From: Pantoea trifolii
Lineage (GTDB): Bacteria > Pseudomonadota > Gammaproteobacteria > Enterobacterales > Enterobacteriaceae
Assembly: GCF_024506435.1 (NCBI RefSeq)
Contig: NZ_JANIET010000001.1
Location: 3,782,001-3,846,000 of the forward strand
Reading direction: 5' to 3'
DNA: 64,000 bases
The notes under the pieces were generated by a model. It was not told the DNA's origin. It saw nothing but the letters and a program-made list of their open reading frames with translations, and did no database searches. The position numbers were made by a program, and so were the translations under genes. Shown piece by piece: positions 21,212-44,471 of the stretch (its first letter is position 1; each line of letters begins with the position of its first letter).

Positions 21212-21583
21212 CTATTGCTCCCGCTGCAAATGATGATGGATGACGTCGCCATAATCGTCTCGCAAGAAGTCAGTACTGATTCCGGCTTGCTGAAGTTTTG
21301 TTTCTAGCAGCGCTAAGCGTTTCGATAATTCACGTGTCTTGCCATCATCAGGATTCAGTCCGCGTAGTAGATCATTTAACGCCAACGCTTCACGACGCAT
21401 TTCAAGTTCCGGCGGTAAGTGACCAGAGTTTTTCAATAGACGATATGCCGTGCGCAGTTCAACCGGCACTCCGCTGTCATCATCTAACTGTAAAGGCGCG
21501 CCTTCGCCGGGCAGATTACTCAGTTCACCTTTTTCCTGAGCTTCACGGATGTGCTGCTCAACAAGTTGATCAATTAGCCACAT
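21212..21583 (-). CDS. yhdN: DUF1992 protein YhdN
   Basis: This 123-residue protein of the YhdN family (DUF1992, DnaJ-homologue subfamily C28-like) has no known function. The family start MWLIDQLVEQHIREAQEKGEL and the block PPELEMRREALALNDLLRGL are present, followed by a coiled, basic-acidic helix. The frame is open further upstream, but that part overlaps the alpha-operon terminator and rplQ, so the ATG at 21583 is taken. It lies between rplQ and zntR, as in E. coli. Confidence 0.92.
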   Translation of the reverse strand: MWLIDQLVEQHIREAQEKGELSNLPGEGAPLQLDDDSGVPVELRTAYRLLKNSGHLPPELEMRREALALNDLLRGLNPDDGKTRELSKRLALLETKLQQAGISTDFLRDDYGDVIHHHLQREQ

Positions 21584-21656
21584 AAGAACGCTCCTGACGG
21601 TGTATCTGCCATCAGCATAGCGAAAGGGGAGTAAATGGGAAGGAATTACGGACAAT

Positions 21657-21680
21657 AAAAAACCCGCCGAAGCGGGTTTT
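21657..21680 (-). terminator. Terminator of the alpha operon
   Basis: On the minus strand CCCGC-TTCG-GCGGG is followed by a T run just after rplQ. Confidence 0.92.
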
Positions 21681-21695
21681 CTACGATACTGCAAA

Positions 21696-22106
<411 letters not shown>

Positions 22107-22122
22107 TTAACCTGTGATCTGA

Positions 22123-23112
22123 TTATTCATCAGCAATGCTTGCTGGCGGCCAGTTTTCCAGGCGCATGCCCAGAGACAAACCACGTGAAGCAAGCACATC
22201 TTTAATCTCGGTAAGAGATTTTTTACCCAGGTTAGGCGTTTTAAGCAGCTCAACCTCGGTACGCTGTACCAGATCACCGATGTAGTGGATAGCTTCTGCC
22301 TTAAGGCAGTTAGCAGAGCGGACAGTCAATTCCAGATCGTCAACAGGGCGCAGCAGGATCGGATCGAATTCTGGTTTCTCTTCTTTCACTTCTGGCTGAC
22401 GTACATCACGTAAGTCAACGAAAGCTTCCAGTTGTTCTGCCAGGATGGTTGCCGCACGACGAATCGCCTCTTCAGGATCGATTGTGCCGTTGGTTTCCAT
22501 TTCGATGACCAGCTTGTCCAGGTCGGTACGCTGTTCTACACGCGCTGCTTCAACATTGTAGGCAATACGGTCTACAGGGCTGTAGCAAGCGTCAACCAAC
22601 AGACGGCCGATTGGGCGCTCATCTTCTTCCGAATGAATTCGGGCAGAAGCCGGCACATAACCACGACCACGCTGAACTTTGATACGCATGCTAATAGATG
22701 CGTTTTCGTCGGTCAGGTGGCAGATCACATGCTGCGGCTTGACGATTTCAACATCACCGTCGTGGGTGATGTCGGCTGCAGTCACAGGGCCAATGCCAGA
22801 TTTATTCAGAGTAAGGATGACTTCATCTTTACCTTGAACTCTTACCGCCAACCCTTTCAGGTTAAGCAGGATTTCCAGGATATCTTCCTGTACGCCCTCT
22901 TTGGTGGAGTACTCATGAAGCACACCATCAATCTCAACCTCGGTCACCGCGCAACCCGGCATGGAAGAAAGCAGAATACGGCGCAGTGCGTTACCAAGAG
23001 TATGGCCAAAGCCACGCTCTAACGGCTCAAGGGTCACCTTGGCGTGCGTCGAACTCACTTGCTCGATATCTACCAGGCGCGGTTTTAGAAACTCTGTCAC
23101 AGAACCCTGCAT
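22123..23112 (-). CDS. rpoA: RNA polymerase alpha subunit
   Basis: At 329 residues it has the E. coli length. The N-terminal domain (about 1-235) dimerises and scaffolds beta and beta-prime; the flexible linker ([13 protein letters not shown]) leads to the C-terminal domain with the UP-element surface (RSANCLKAE, containing the residues equivalent to R265, N268 and C269) and the region contacted by CRP. Its presence in the alpha operon couples RNA polymerase supply to ribosomal protein supply. Near identity to E. coli is expected and seen. Confidence 0.99.
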
Positions 23113-23137
23113 TGTGTCCTCTCTTTGGTACTAAGCT

Positions 23138-23776
<639 letters not shown>

Positions 23777-23790
23777 CTAAAAACGGGCGA

Positions 23791-24183
<393 letters not shown>

Positions 24184-24196
24184 TTACTCACCCCGA

Positions 24197-24553
24197 TTAT
24201 TTCTTGATCGGTTTACGCGGACCCTTGCGGGTACGTGCATTGGTCTTAGTACGCTGACCGCGAACTGGCAGACCACGACGATGGCGTAAACCACGATAGC
24301 AACCAAGGTCCATCAGACGCTTGATGCTCAGGGTGATTTCACGGCGCAGATCACCTTCAACAACGAATTTACCAACTGCTTCACGCAGCTGTTCAATTTG
24401 TTCTTCAGACAGCTCTCTGATCTTAACATTTTCAGCAATACCCGTTGAAGCGCAGATGGCTTTAGAACGAGTTTTACCGATACCGAAAATCGAAGTTAAT
24501 GCGATAACGGTATGTTTTTGATCAGGAATGTTAATGCCTGCTATACGGGCCAC
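24197..24553 (-). CDS. rpsM: 30S ribosomal protein S13
   Basis: S13 (118 residues) sits in the 30S head and touches the P-site tRNA through its basic tail ([18 protein letters not shown]). The start [22 protein letters not shown] is typical. The start codon is GTG (complement of CAC at 24551-24553), as in E. coli, and lies within the S4-binding leader, which makes its initiation the control point of the alpha operon. Confidence 0.99.
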   Translation of the reverse strand: MARIAGINIPDQKHTVIALTSIFGIGKTRSKAICASTGIAENVKIRELSEEQIEQLREAVGKFVVEGDLRREITLSIKRLMDLGCYRGLRHRRGLPVRGQRTKTNARTRKGPRKPIKK

Positions 24554-24652
24554 TATGCACTCCTATAATTAAACAAATGCGTCCCATGCTGAAAAGCCCG
24601 TTTTCAGGATACTCAAATGGTAACGCATCGACATACAAAAGATTGGCTGGCT
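24554..24652 (-). promoter_or_regulatory. Alpha-operon leader (S4-binding pseudoknot)
   Basis: The leader between the promoter and rpsM closely follows the E. coli sequence as I remember it, including the helix CTGAAAACGGGCTTTTCAG and the segments GATGCGT and ACGCATTTG that can pair across it. In E. coli this region folds into a nested pseudoknot bound by S4, which traps the ribosome before initiation at the GTG of rpsM. The two complementary segments differ in base identity from E. coli but keep pairing. Confidence 0.85.
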
Positions 24653-24681
24653 AATCTAGCCAGCTCAACCCGACTTTGCAA
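24653..24681 (-). promoter_or_regulatory. Alpha-operon promoter
   Basis: On the minus strand TTGCAA (-35) and TAGATT (-10) are separated by 17 bp, between rpmJ and rpsM. Confidence 0.8.
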
Positions 24682-24699
24682 GAAAAATATGTGACAATA

Positions 24700-26180
<1,481 letters not shown>

Positions 26181-26187
26181 CTGCTAC

Positions 26188-26625
<438 letters not shown>

Positions 26626-26805
26626 TTACTCCTCCACTTTCAGCATGTAGGAAATCGCGTTAATCATACCGCGTACAGCAGGCGTATCTTCACGCTCAAC
26701 GGTGTGATTGATGCGACGCAGACCCAAGCCAACCAGAGTCGCTTTGTGCTTAGGCAGGCGGCCGATTGAACTGCGGGTTTGTGTAATTTTAATTGTCTTA
26801 GCCAT
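26626..26805 (-). CDS. rpmD: 50S ribosomal protein L30
   Basis: This 59-residue protein reads [20 protein letters not shown] at the start and ends [13 protein letters not shown]. It is the short bacterial L30 with a ferredoxin-like fold that binds 23S rRNA. The gene is not obvious by length alone, but it fills the gap between rpsE (5 bp before) and rplO (3 bp after) exactly as in the conserved spc operon. Confidence 0.98.
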   Translation of the reverse strand: MAKTIKITQTRSSIGRLPKHKATLVGLGLRRINHTVEREDTPAVRGMINAISYMLKVEE

Positions 26806-26810
26806 CGTGA

Positions 26811-27320
<510 letters not shown>

Positions 27321-27325
27321 CTACC

Positions 27326-27688
<363 letters not shown>

Positions 27689-28222
27689 TTACTTCTTCTT
27701 AGCCTCTTTGGTACGCACGACTTCGTCGGCGTAACGAACACCCTTGCCTTTGTAAGGCTCAGGACGACGGTAGGCGCGCAGATCAGCTGCAACCTGACCA
27801 ATCAGCTGTTTATCAGCGCCTTTCAGCACGATCTCAGTCTGAGTTGGACATTCAGCAGTGATGCCGGCCGGCAGTGCATGGTCAACAGGGTGAGAGAAGC
27901 CCAGGGCCAAGCTCACAGAGTTGCCTTTAACAGCTGCACGATAACCAACACCAACCAGTTGCAGCTTCTTGGTGAAGCCTTCGGTAACACCGATAACCAT
28001 GCCGTTCAGCAGCGCACGAGCAGTACCTGCTTGTGCCCAACCATCCGCATAACCTTCGCGTGGAGCGAAAGTCAGGGCGTTGTCTGCATGCTTAACTTCT
28101 ACAGCACTGTTGATAGTACGAGTCAGCTCGCCGTTTTTGCCTTTGATCGAAACTTCCTGACCGCTGAGTTTTACCTCTACGCCCGCAGGAACAACGACAG
28201 GTGCTTTTGCAACACGAGACAT
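27689..28222 (-). CDS. rplF: 50S ribosomal protein L6
   Basis: L6 (177 residues) sits at the base of the L7/L12 stalk near the factor-binding centre and is needed late in 50S assembly. Two tandem alpha/beta repeats are visible; the second carries the signature [16 protein letters not shown] near the C-terminus. It follows rpsH by 13 bp. Confidence 0.98.
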   Translation of the reverse strand: MSRVAKAPVVVPAGVEVKLSGQEVSIKGKNGELTRTINSAVEVKHADNALTFAPREGYADGWAQAGTARALLNGMVIGVTEGFTKKLQLVGVGYRAAVKGNSVSLALGFSHPVDHALPAGITAECPTQTEIVLKGADKQLIGQVAADLRAYRRPEPYKGKGVRYADEVVRTKEAKKK

Positions 28223-28235
28223 TTTATTCCTCCGA

Positions 28236-28646
<411 letters not shown>

Positions 28647-28660
28647 TCAAATGGTGACAA

Positions 28661-28975
<315 letters not shown>

Positions 28976-28980
28976 CTACC

Positions 28981-30243
<1,263 letters not shown>

Positions 30244-30312
30244 CTAATGTCAACTACTACTTCGGGACCCAAACCTCAGGTCGTTAAAAAGCCCCATAAT
30301 TGAGGGCGCGGC

Positions 30313-30318
30313 ATTATA
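30313..30318 (-). promoter_or_regulatory. -10 element of the spc operon promoter
   Basis: A perfect TATAAT on the minus strand is followed by GCCGCGCCCTC as in the E. coli spc promoter. A -35 hexamer is not clear; the TTTTCTACCCATG segment upstream is also shared with E. coli. Confidence 0.75.
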
Positions 30319-30342
30319 ACACCGGTTCTCGCACATGGGTAG

Positions 30343-30374
30343 AAAAAATGAACGGCTCAGACGAGCCGTTCATT
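30343..30374 (-). terminator. Terminator of the S10 operon
   Basis: On the minus strand GAACGGCTC-GTCT-GAGCCGTTC is followed by ATTTTTTC, after rpsQ and before the spc promoter. Confidence 0.9.
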
Positions 30375-30400
30375 TTATTTTTTAGAGGAAGCGGATTCTA

Positions 30401-32323
<1,923 letters not shown>

Positions 32324-32327
32324 CTAC

Positions 32328-32609
<282 letters not shown>

Positions 32610-32622
32610 TTATCCTCTAAAA

Positions 32623-35015
<2,393 letters not shown>

Positions 35016-35035
35016 TCAATCGCTTGATGACCTGA

Positions 35036-35532
<497 letters not shown>

Positions 35533-35560
35533 ATTATACGTAAATCTGTTTAGGAAGCAA
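35533..35560 (-). promoter_or_regulatory. S10 operon promoter
   Basis: On the minus strand TTGCTT and a perfect TATAAT are 16 bp apart, followed by GCGCGGGCC. The E. coli S10 promoter has the same -35 TTGCTTCC and TATAATGCGCGG context. Confidence 0.88.
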
Positions 35561-35601
35561 CCCGTGTTGTGTTTTTAACCACATCTATCTGGCTTTAGCC
35601 C

Positions 35602-35641
35602 AAAAAAACCCGCGGCAATCGTTTTTGACTGGCGCGGGCTT
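35602..35641 (-). terminator. Terminator after bfr
   Basis: On the minus strand GCCCGCGCC...GCCGCGGGTTTTTTT pairs around a longer loop (CCCGCG / CGCGGG) and ends with seven T residues, between bfr and the S10 promoter. Confidence 0.75.
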
Positions 35642-35668
35642 GCATGACATTGCTGATTGGGCATGAGA

Positions 35669-36151
35669 CTAATGTTCGTTTTGATCTTTTAATTGAGACT
35701 GAAGATAATTTTGCAGGCCGAGTTTGTTCACCAAATCGAGTTCAGTTTCCAGCCAGTCAATGTGGCCCTCTTCTTCCGTCAGAATTTCAATCATCATATC
35801 TCTGCTGACATAGTCATGAACCTTGTCGGCATAGGCTATCGCTTCGCGCAAATCCTTTGCGCCTTCCAGTTCTAATGTCAGGTCAGACTGCAGCATTTCC
35901 GGCACGTCTTCACCGATGCGTAATCGACCGAGATCTTGCAGGTTAGGAATCCCTTCAAGAAAAAGAATGCGTTCGATGTACTTATCCGCATGCTTCATCT
36001 CATCAATCGACTCATGATACTCAACCTCATTGAGCCGGGTCAGACCCCAATTTTTGAACATACGCGCATGAAGGAAGTACTGATTAATTGCAACCAGTTC
36101 ATTCCCCAGCAATTTGTTGAGATGATTTATGATTTTACCGTCGCCCTTCAT
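35669..36151 (-). CDS. bfr: Bacterioferritin
   Basis: This 160-residue protein assembles a 24-mer that stores iron as a ferric mineral. The ferroxidase ligands E18, E51, H54, E94, E127 and H130 and the haem-binding M52 are all in place. It begins [31 protein letters not shown]. It lies 104 bp after bfd; Bfd is its ferredoxin partner. In E. coli K-12 gsp and chiA genes flank this pair, but they are not here. Confidence 0.98.
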   Translation of the reverse strand: MKGDGKIINHLNKLLGNELVAINQYFLHARMFKNWGLTRLNEVEYHESIDEMKHADKYIERILFLEGIPNLQDLGRLRIGEDVPEMLQSDLTLELEGAKDLREAIAYADKVHDYVSRDMMIEILTEEEGHIDWLETELDLVNKLGLQNYLQSQLKDQNEH

Positions 36152-36255
36152 TTTGCTTCCTCCGCTTCCAACTAAATAGAGCGTAGATGCGGATGAAAGG
36201 AAGTCAAAAAAACGCGACAGTTATTGTGGGTATTGAGAAGTGCAGAATTAAGCTA

Positions 36256-36450
36256 TCAGGCTATCTCTTTGTAGAGCGGCACGTTTTGCAGTTCATCTTC
36301 CATAATTTCCCGTGCAAAGCGCACGCACTTCCCACATTGCTTGCCAATGGGAACCAGTTGACGCAATTGTTGAATCGATTTGGGTTGATAGCGGCGAACC
36401 ACTTCGCGCAGAGTTTTATCACTCACGGCATTACACAAGCAGACGAACAT
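36256..36450 (-). CDS. bfd: Bacterioferritin-associated ferredoxin
   Basis: This 64-residue [2Fe-2S] protein donates electrons to Bfr haem and so releases stored iron. Cluster cysteines C4, C6, C39 and C42 are present (MFVCLCNAV, QCGKC). It is upstream of bfr on the same strand. A candidate Fur site lies upstream of its start, in keeping with strong iron-starvation induction of bfd in E. coli. Confidence 0.97.
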   Translation of the reverse strand: MFVCLCNAVSDKTLREVVRRYQPKSIQQLRQLVPIGKQCGKCVRFAREIMEDELQNVPLYKEIA

Positions 36451-36485
36451 TTACTGCGAACTCCCGTACAATTTATGATCAAATT

Positions 36486-36504
36486 GTAAATGAGAATGGT
36501 TTTT
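36486..36504. promoter_or_regulatory. Candidate Fur box upstream of bfd
   Basis: GTAAATGAGAATGGTTTTT matches 12 of 19 positions of the Fur consensus GATAATGATAATCATTATC and lies 36 bp upstream of the bfd ATG. Only a candidate. Confidence 0.45.
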
Positions 36505-36557
36505 ATTTCAAACGCAGCTTTTATGTGGGATTAATCGAGACGGTAAAGTTCAGACAT

Positions 36558-36590
36558 AAAAAAAAGAGCACCGAAGTGCTCTTTTTCATA
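36558..36590 (-). terminator. Terminator of the str operon after tufA
   Basis: GAGCAC-CGAA-GTGCTC with flanking A and T runs is placed about 40 bp after tufA; it reads as a terminator on either strand. Confidence 0.9.
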
Positions 36591-36629
36591 CTGCGATGAC
36601 TGCCGAAACAGCCATCAACCTTAACGCAA

Positions 36630-37814
36630 TTAAGCGATAATTTCAGCAACAACACCCGCACCAACAGTACGGCCGCCTTCACGGATTGCGAAACGCAGAC
36701 CCTGATCCATAGCGATTGGCTTGATCAGAGTTACGGTCATTTTTACGTTGTCGCCTGGCATTACCATCTCAACGCCTTCTGGCAGCTGAACGTCACCGGT
36801 CACGTCAGTAGTACGGAAGTAGAACTGAGGACGGTAGCCTTTGAAGAACGGAGTATGACGGCCGCCTTCATCTTTAGACAGAACGTAAACTTCTGAAGTG
36901 AACTGGGTGTGTGGCTTGATTGAACCCGGCTTAGCCAGAACCTGGCCACGCTCGATGTCTTCACGCTTGATACCACGCAGCAGAACACCACAGTTCTCGC
37001 CTGCCTGACCCTGGTCCAGCAGTTTGCGGAACATTTCAACGCCAGTACAGGTTGATTTCACTGTATCTTTAAGGCCAACAACTTCAACTTCGTCGCCCAC
37101 TTTAACGATACCGCGCTCAACACGACCGGTAACAACAGTACCACGGCCAGAGATTGAGAATACGTCTTCGATTGGCAGCAGGAACGGCATGTCGATTGCA
37201 CGAACTGGCTCTGGGATATAAGTATCCAGATGCTCAGCCAGCTCAATGATTTTAGCTTCCCACTCAGCTTCGCCTTCCAGCGCTTTCAGAGCAGAACCAC
37301 GAACGATTGGGGTGTCGTCGCCTGGGAAGTCATATGCTGACAGCAGGTCACGTACTTCCATCTCAACCAGTTCCAGCAGCTCTTCATCATCAACCATGTC
37401 GCACTTGTTCAGGAACACGATGATGTAAGGAACGCCAACCTGACGACCCAGCAGGATGTGCTCACGGGTCTGTGGCATAGGGCCATCAGTCGCAGCAACA
37501 ACCAGGATCGCGCCGTCCATCTGCGCAGCACCGGTGATCATGTTTTTCACATAGTCGGCGTGGCCTGGGCAGTCAACGTGCGCATAGTGGCGAGTCGGGG
37601 TTTCATATTCAACGTGAGAAGTGTTGATGGTGATACCACGTGCTTTCTCTTCTGGCGCTTTATCGATCTCGTCGAATTTGCTTGCCTTACCGCCGTAGGT
37701 TTTAGCCAGAACGGTGGTGATTGCTGCAGTCAGAGTGGTTTTACCATGGTCAACGTGACCGATGGTGCCGACGTTTACGTGCAGTTTGTTACGCTGAAAT
37801 TGCTCTTTCGCCAT
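36630..37814 (-). CDS. tufA: Elongation factor Tu
   Basis: EF-Tu (394 residues) delivers aminoacyl-tRNA to the ribosome as a GTPase. GTP motifs are GHVDHGKT (19-26), DCPGH, NKCD (near 136) and GSALKALEG. The protein starts [19 protein letters not shown]. Residues linked to kirromycin resistance in domain III look unchanged. It is the last gene of rpsL-rpsG-fusA-tufA, 69 bp after fusA. A second copy (tufB) is usual in this group but would be elsewhere. Confidence 0.99.
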   Translation of the reverse strand: MAKEQFQRNKLHVNVGTIGHVDHGKTTLTAAITTVLAKTYGGKASKFDEIDKAPEEKARGITINTSHVEYETPTRHYAHVDCPGHADYVKNMITGAAQMDGAILVVAATDGPMPQTREHILLGRQVGVPYIIVFLNKCDMVDDEELLELVEMEVRDLLSAYDFPGDDTPIVRGSALKALEGEAEWEAKIIELAEHLDTYIPEPVRAIDMPFLLPIEDVFSISGRGTVVTGRVERGIVKVGDEVEVVGLKDTVKSTCTGVEMFRKLLDQGQAGENCGVLLRGIKREDIERGQVLAKPGSIKPHTQFTSEVYVLSKDEGGRHTPFFKGYRPQFYFRTTDVTGDVQLPEGVEMVMPGDNVKMTVTLIKPIAMDQGLRFAIREGGRTVGAGVVAEIIA

Positions 37815-37883
37815 GGCGATAATTCCTTACGTTGTGCCTTCATGAGTCATGAAGGCATCAGTTCACAATTTTTAAACCGTAGC

Positions 37884-40028
<2,145 letters not shown>

Positions 40029-40091
40029 TTAAAAAAGCCCAGCAGGTGAGTCACTGGGACGCCCGCTGGGTTTATAACAACTACGTTGCTG

Positions 40092-41137
<1,046 letters not shown>

Positions 41138-41159
41138 AGAAATAACCAGGTTTTCGCTC

Positions 41160-41447
41160 TTACCAGGCCACTTGTTGTTGGTGCTTCGCTGTCAACGCAA
41201 CGAAACCAGTATAGTCTAAACGTGCTACTTTGGTCGAAATTTGCTCAATCAGGCCGCGCGCCGCCACATCTTCTTCTAATACCCACAGCGTAGCCGGCGA
41301 TGCGCTGAGCCTGGTTAACACCTGGCTGCCAGCCAATGCGGCAGTTACGCCATCCTGCAATAAAAGCAGATCGTCGCCTTCCTGCAATAAAAGCAGCAGG
41401 CTATCGAGATCGCATTGCCAGGGAGATTGCAGCAACGTGTAAAGCAT
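41160..41447 (-). CDS. tusB: Sulfurtransferase complex subunit TusB
   Basis: TusB (95 residues, E. coli length) is part of the TusBCD hexamer that relays sulfur from TusA to TusE for 2-thiouridine in the wobble position of tRNA Lys, Glu and Gln. It begins MLYTLLQSPWQCDLDSLLLLL, the DsrH-like fold. It lacks the catalytic cysteine, which lies in TusD. It is the last gene of yheO-tusD-tusC-tusB, and the str promoter lies 23 bp beyond its 3' end. Confidence 0.95.
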   Translation of the reverse strand: MLYTLLQSPWQCDLDSLLLLLQEGDDLLLLQDGVTAALAGSQVLTRLSASPATLWVLEEDVAARGLIEQISTKVARLDYTGFVALTAKHQQQVAW

Positions 41448-41456
41448 GATCAGTTC

Positions 41457-41816
41457 TCAGAATCGAATAACACGATGATAGGTAGCCAGCTTTTCGCGTA
41501 GCGATGCAGCATCCAGCACCTCAGCAGCCAGCACGCGTTCAGCCGTCAAATTTTGTCCGCGCGCCAACAGCGAATCGGCGCAGACAAAACACTGGTCGAT
41601 ATCGTAGAGCGCCAGCACGCCAAAGGTCGCGATGTAGTTGCGCGCCAGAATCTGCTCAGGCTGCTGGTCGCAATTGAGCTGCAGCACGCCATCCCCGATA
41701 AAGAACAGACCGATATCTTCGCTTAATGCGCCCGTCGCCAGCACAGCATCCAGCCCTTCCCTGCCCGCACTACTTCCGTGCGGTGCCTGAGTAAACAGAA
41801 ACGCCACGCGGTTCAT
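41457..41816 (-). CDS. tusC: Sulfurtransferase complex subunit TusC
   Basis: TusC (119 residues) is a DsrF-family partner in TusBCD. The start [31 protein letters not shown] and [12 protein letters not shown] are typical. Its start overlaps the tusD stop codon by one base, so translation coupling is likely. It belongs to the s2U34 tRNA thiolation pathway with MnmA. Confidence 0.95.
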   Translation of the reverse strand: MNRVAFLFTQAPHGSSAGREGLDAVLATGALSEDIGLFFIGDGVLQLNCDQQPEQILARNYIATFGVLALYDIDQCFVCADSLLARGQNLTAERVLAAEVLDAASLREKLATYHRVIRF

Positions 41817-42202
41817 CAGAATTGCACCAGACGATCGCAGCTCAGCGCGGCTTCAGCCAGTGCGCCCAAACCGCTGAGTTCAAAACCTGGCTGTAAATTG
41901 CTGCCCGCCAGTTGTAAGCGCGCGGCTTCCTGCGCGTCGGTTACGCCACGTCGTAATGCAGCCGCCACGCAGATATTCAGTGCGGCGCCACTTTCAGCAC
42001 GCAGCTGCTGCCATTCACGCACCATATCCACTTCATCGCTGGCCGGCGCGCTCAGTTGGTTGGCGTTCAACACGCCTTCACGATAGAAGAACACGCTTTC
42101 CAGCTGATGTCCGGACTTTATCAGCGCACGCGCAAACAGCAGCGCGCTGCTGGCATGTTGCGTGCCGTATGCCGGTCCGGTGACCAGCAAGGTGTAGCGC
42201 AT
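41816..42202 (-). CDS. tusD: Sulfurtransferase complex subunit TusD
   Basis: TusD (128 residues) carries the active cysteine C78 ([11 protein letters not shown]) that holds the persulfide in the TusBCD relay. It begins [28 protein letters not shown], a DsrE-fold pattern. Its start overlaps the yheO stop codon by one base, so yheO and tusDCB form a tight unit. Confidence 0.96.
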   Translation of the reverse strand: MRYTLLVTGPAYGTQHASSALLFARALIKSGHQLESVFFYREGVLNANQLSAPASDEVDMVREWQQLRAESGAALNICVAAALRRGVTDAQEAARLQLAGSNLQPGFELSGLGALAEAALSCDRLVQF

Positions 42203-42924
42203 CAGCGATCCTGCCCCTGAAAATCACCGCTTTTAAACTGGCGAATATAGAGGTAAACGGTGTGCTTGGAGATATTAAGGCGATCGGCCACCTGGTTAAT
42301 CGCGTCTTTGATGTCGAAGATGCCCTTCTCATACATATTGAGCACGATCTGCCGATTCTTAGCATTGTTAGAAACGTTACGGTCAGCGCTCACTTCTTCT
42401 ATTGCGAACTCCAGCGTCTGCATCACCAGGTCCTCCACCGAGCTGGCAAAATTGACGTTGGAATCCACTTGCTGCATTTCCGGCGGCATAAAAGTCGACA
42501 TAATTTGTGAGAACGGCACGTCGAGGTTCATGTTGATGCACAGCAAGCCAATGACGCGCTGCTGACGATTACGAATCGCGATAGTGACCGATTTCATCAG
42601 CACGCCGCTTTTCGCGCGCGTGAAGTAGGCTCTGGAGACATTGCTGTCTGCGCCGTGCATATCGTGCAGCATACGCAGGGCCAAATCGGTAATCGGCGAA
42701 CCCACTTTACGCCCGGTATGTTCACCGTTGGCGATACGCACCGCAGAACACTTCAAATCTTCCAGCGAGTGCAACACGATTTCGCAGTGCGAGCCAATTA
42801 GCATCGCCAGGCCATCGACAACGGCTTCGTAGGATTTGAGGATATCGTAGTCTGCTTGCTCGAACGGACGTTGCTCCAGTAAATCGAAGTCAGTCAGTTC
42901 ACCGGGATTGAATGGATTAGACAT
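42202..42924 (-). CDS. yheO: Putative DNA-binding transcriptional regulator YheO
   Basis: The protein has an N-terminal PAS-like YheO domain (about 25-140, [30 protein letters not shown]) and a C-terminal helix-turn-helix (ANKRQIVL-type block [44 protein letters not shown]). The start chosen at 42924 gives 240 residues, the E. coli length; ATGs at 42933 and 42981 are alternatives, but the long reading has no ribosome-binding site. Target genes and ligand are unknown. It heads the tusDCB unit. Confidence 0.9.
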   Translation of the reverse strand: MSNPFNPGELTDFDLLEQRPFEQADYDILKSYEAVVDGLAMLIGSHCEIVLHSLEDLKCSAVRIANGEHTGRKVGSPITDLALRMLHDMHGADSNVSRAYFTRAKSGVLMKSVTIAIRNRQQRVIGLLCINMNLDVPFSQIMSTFMPPEMQQVDSNVNFASSVEDLVMQTLEFAIEEVSADRNVSNNAKNRQIVLNMYEKGIFDIKDAINQVADRLNISKHTVYLYIRQFKSGDFQGQDR

Positions 42925-43057
42925 CGAAGACATTACCCTAAATGGCTGGAGCCTGTCTCGACAGCATTGGGGCAGACTCATATGGTGATAGTTAAGCAGG
43001 CGTTAGTCTGGCAAATGTCATGGTCTTTAGCCAGACCTTTACCTCTATCTCCGAAAT

Positions 43058-43081
43058 AAAAACGCCGCCCGTAGGCGGCGT
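43058..43081 (-). terminator. Terminator of fkpA
   Basis: ACGCCGCC-CGTA-GGCGGCGT on the minus strand is followed by a T run, 18 bp past the fkpA stop. Confidence 0.92.
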
Positions 43082-43098
43082 GGTGCAGAAAGTTCAGA

Positions 43099-43929
43099 TT
43101 ACTGCGCTTTCTGATCGCCAGCGACTGGAGCCTGCGCTTTTTCATCCGCTTTCGGCGCTGGCTTGATGTCGAGCAGTTCGACATCGAACACCAGCGTGGA
43201 GTTAGCCGGAATACCCGGAACGCCATTTTTGCCGTAAGCCAGGTTCGGTGGGATCACCAGCTTGATCTTGCCGCCTTTCTTCACGTGCTTCAGACCTTCG
43301 GTCCAGCCCGGAATCACACCGTCCAGACGGAACGACAGCGGCTCGCCACGAGTATATGAGTTATCGAACTCAGTACCGTCGATCAGCGTACCTTTGTAGT
43401 TCACCACCACAGTGTCGCTGTCTTTTGGTACGTCACCGGTACCTTCTTTCTCTACCTGATACAGCAGGCCAGATTCAGTTTTCTTCACGCCTTTTTCTTT
43501 GGCGAATTTGTCAGCGTAAGCAGAGCCCTTATCAGAGTTCTCTTTCGCGTCTTTTTCCATCTTCGCCTGAGCTGCACCTTTCACGCGGCCTTCAAAGGCC
43601 TGCAGGGTTTGCTCGATCTCTTGATCAGAAAGTTTGCTCTTGCCGCCAAAGGCGTCCTGAACACCCGCGATCAACTGATCTTTATCCAGTTTGATGCCCA
43701 GCTTCTCTTGTTCCTTCAGAGAGTTGTCCATGTAGCGACCAAGGGACGCGCCAAGTGCATAGGCTGATTGCTGATCTTCGTTTTTGAAGGCAGCATTTTT
43801 CGGTGCTTGCGGCGCGGCCTGAGCGGCGTCTGCTGGAGCAGCGGCGGTTTCTGCTGCCATTGCCAGCGGTGCATTCAGCGCGAAGGCCATAGTGGTAGCT
43901 AACAATGTGACTTTAAACAGTGAATTCAT
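43099..43929 (-). CDS. fkpA: Periplasmic peptidyl-prolyl isomerase FkpA
   Basis: This 276-residue periplasmic chaperone and prolyl isomerase has a signal peptide (MNSLFKVTLLATTMAFALNAPLAMA, cut after AMA at 25). An N-terminal dimerisation domain (about 40-150) is followed by an FKBP domain (DTVVVNYKGTLIDGTEFDNSYTRGEPLSFRLDGVIPGWTEGL..). The ATG at 43929 is taken because it starts the signal peptide; the longer reading adds 13 unlikely residues. In E. coli it is under sigma-E and Cpx control; no such promoter was identified here. Confidence 0.97.
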   Translation of the reverse strand: MNSLFKVTLLATTMAFALNAPLAMAAETAAAPADAAQAAPQAPKNAAFKNEDQQSAYALGASLGRYMDNSLKEQEKLGIKLDKDQLIAGVQDAFGGKSKLSDQEIEQTLQAFEGRVKGAAQAKMEKDAKENSDKGSAYADKFAKEKGVKKTESGLLYQVEKEGTGDVPKDSDTVVVNYKGTLIDGTEFDNSYTRGEPLSFRLDGVIPGWTEGLKHVKKGGKIKLVIPPNLAYGKNGVPGIPANSTLVFDVELLDIKPAPKADEKAQAPVAGDQKAQ

Positions 43930-44209
43930 CCTTTCTCCAAAACCGAAGCCTCTAACCTCGGGAATCATTGCGGACTGAGGCCCACACTATAACTTTACGT
44001 GGCAGCGGCGAACACTCCCACAATGTAATTACCCGTTTAACCTCCGACCTTTTTTGCTTCAGGAAGTTTCATCAAAGATATAGGCGTTATGCGCCGTTTC
44101 AATGCAGCATGACGCGGAAAGGTAAAATATCAGGTGATTCTGAAGCGAAACGCCGTAGAATCACGCCCGAAACAGATTAACGCGCAGCACCGCAAGATGA
44201 GGAAAGATC

Positions 44210-44428
44210 ATGCAACCAACAGAATGGGAACAACGCCTTGAGGCGCTGGAGAGCAAGCTGGCTTTTCAGGAATACACCATCGATCAGCTCAATCAAACGG
44301 TGGTTCAGCATGAGCTGGAGATGATCAGACTGCGTGAGCAAGTCCGTCTGTTAATCGATAAAGTGAAAGATAGCGCGCCGTCGATGATCGCATCACAGTC
44401 AGAAGAAACGCCGCCGCCGCATTACTAA
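44210..44428 (+). CDS. slyX: SlyX protein
   Basis: SlyX (72 residues) is a small coiled-coil protein of unknown function. The heptad pattern runs from about residue 5 to 50 ([39 protein letters not shown]). The tail ends EETPPPHY as usual in this family. A ribosome-binding GAGGAAAG precedes the start. It converges on slyD with a shared hairpin. Confidence 0.95.
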   Translation: MQPTEWEQRLEALESKLAFQEYTIDQLNQTVVQHELEMIRLREQVRLLIDKVKDSAPSMIASQSEETPPPHY

Positions 44429-44433
44429 AAGAA

Positions 44434-44455
44434 AAGGCCACCCGAAGGTGGCCTT
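44434..44455. terminator. Shared terminator of slyX and slyD
   Basis: AAGGCCACC-CGAA-GGTGGCCTT lies in the convergent 43-bp gap. The minus strand follows with TTTTC, so it fits slyD best. Confidence 0.8.
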
Positions 44456-44471
44456 GCCAGCATCACACTGA

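Noticed and set aside
21211..21252. Extended N-terminus of zntR (14 extra residues)
   Set aside because: It overlaps the end of yhdN and does not fit the MerR-family start MYRIG.
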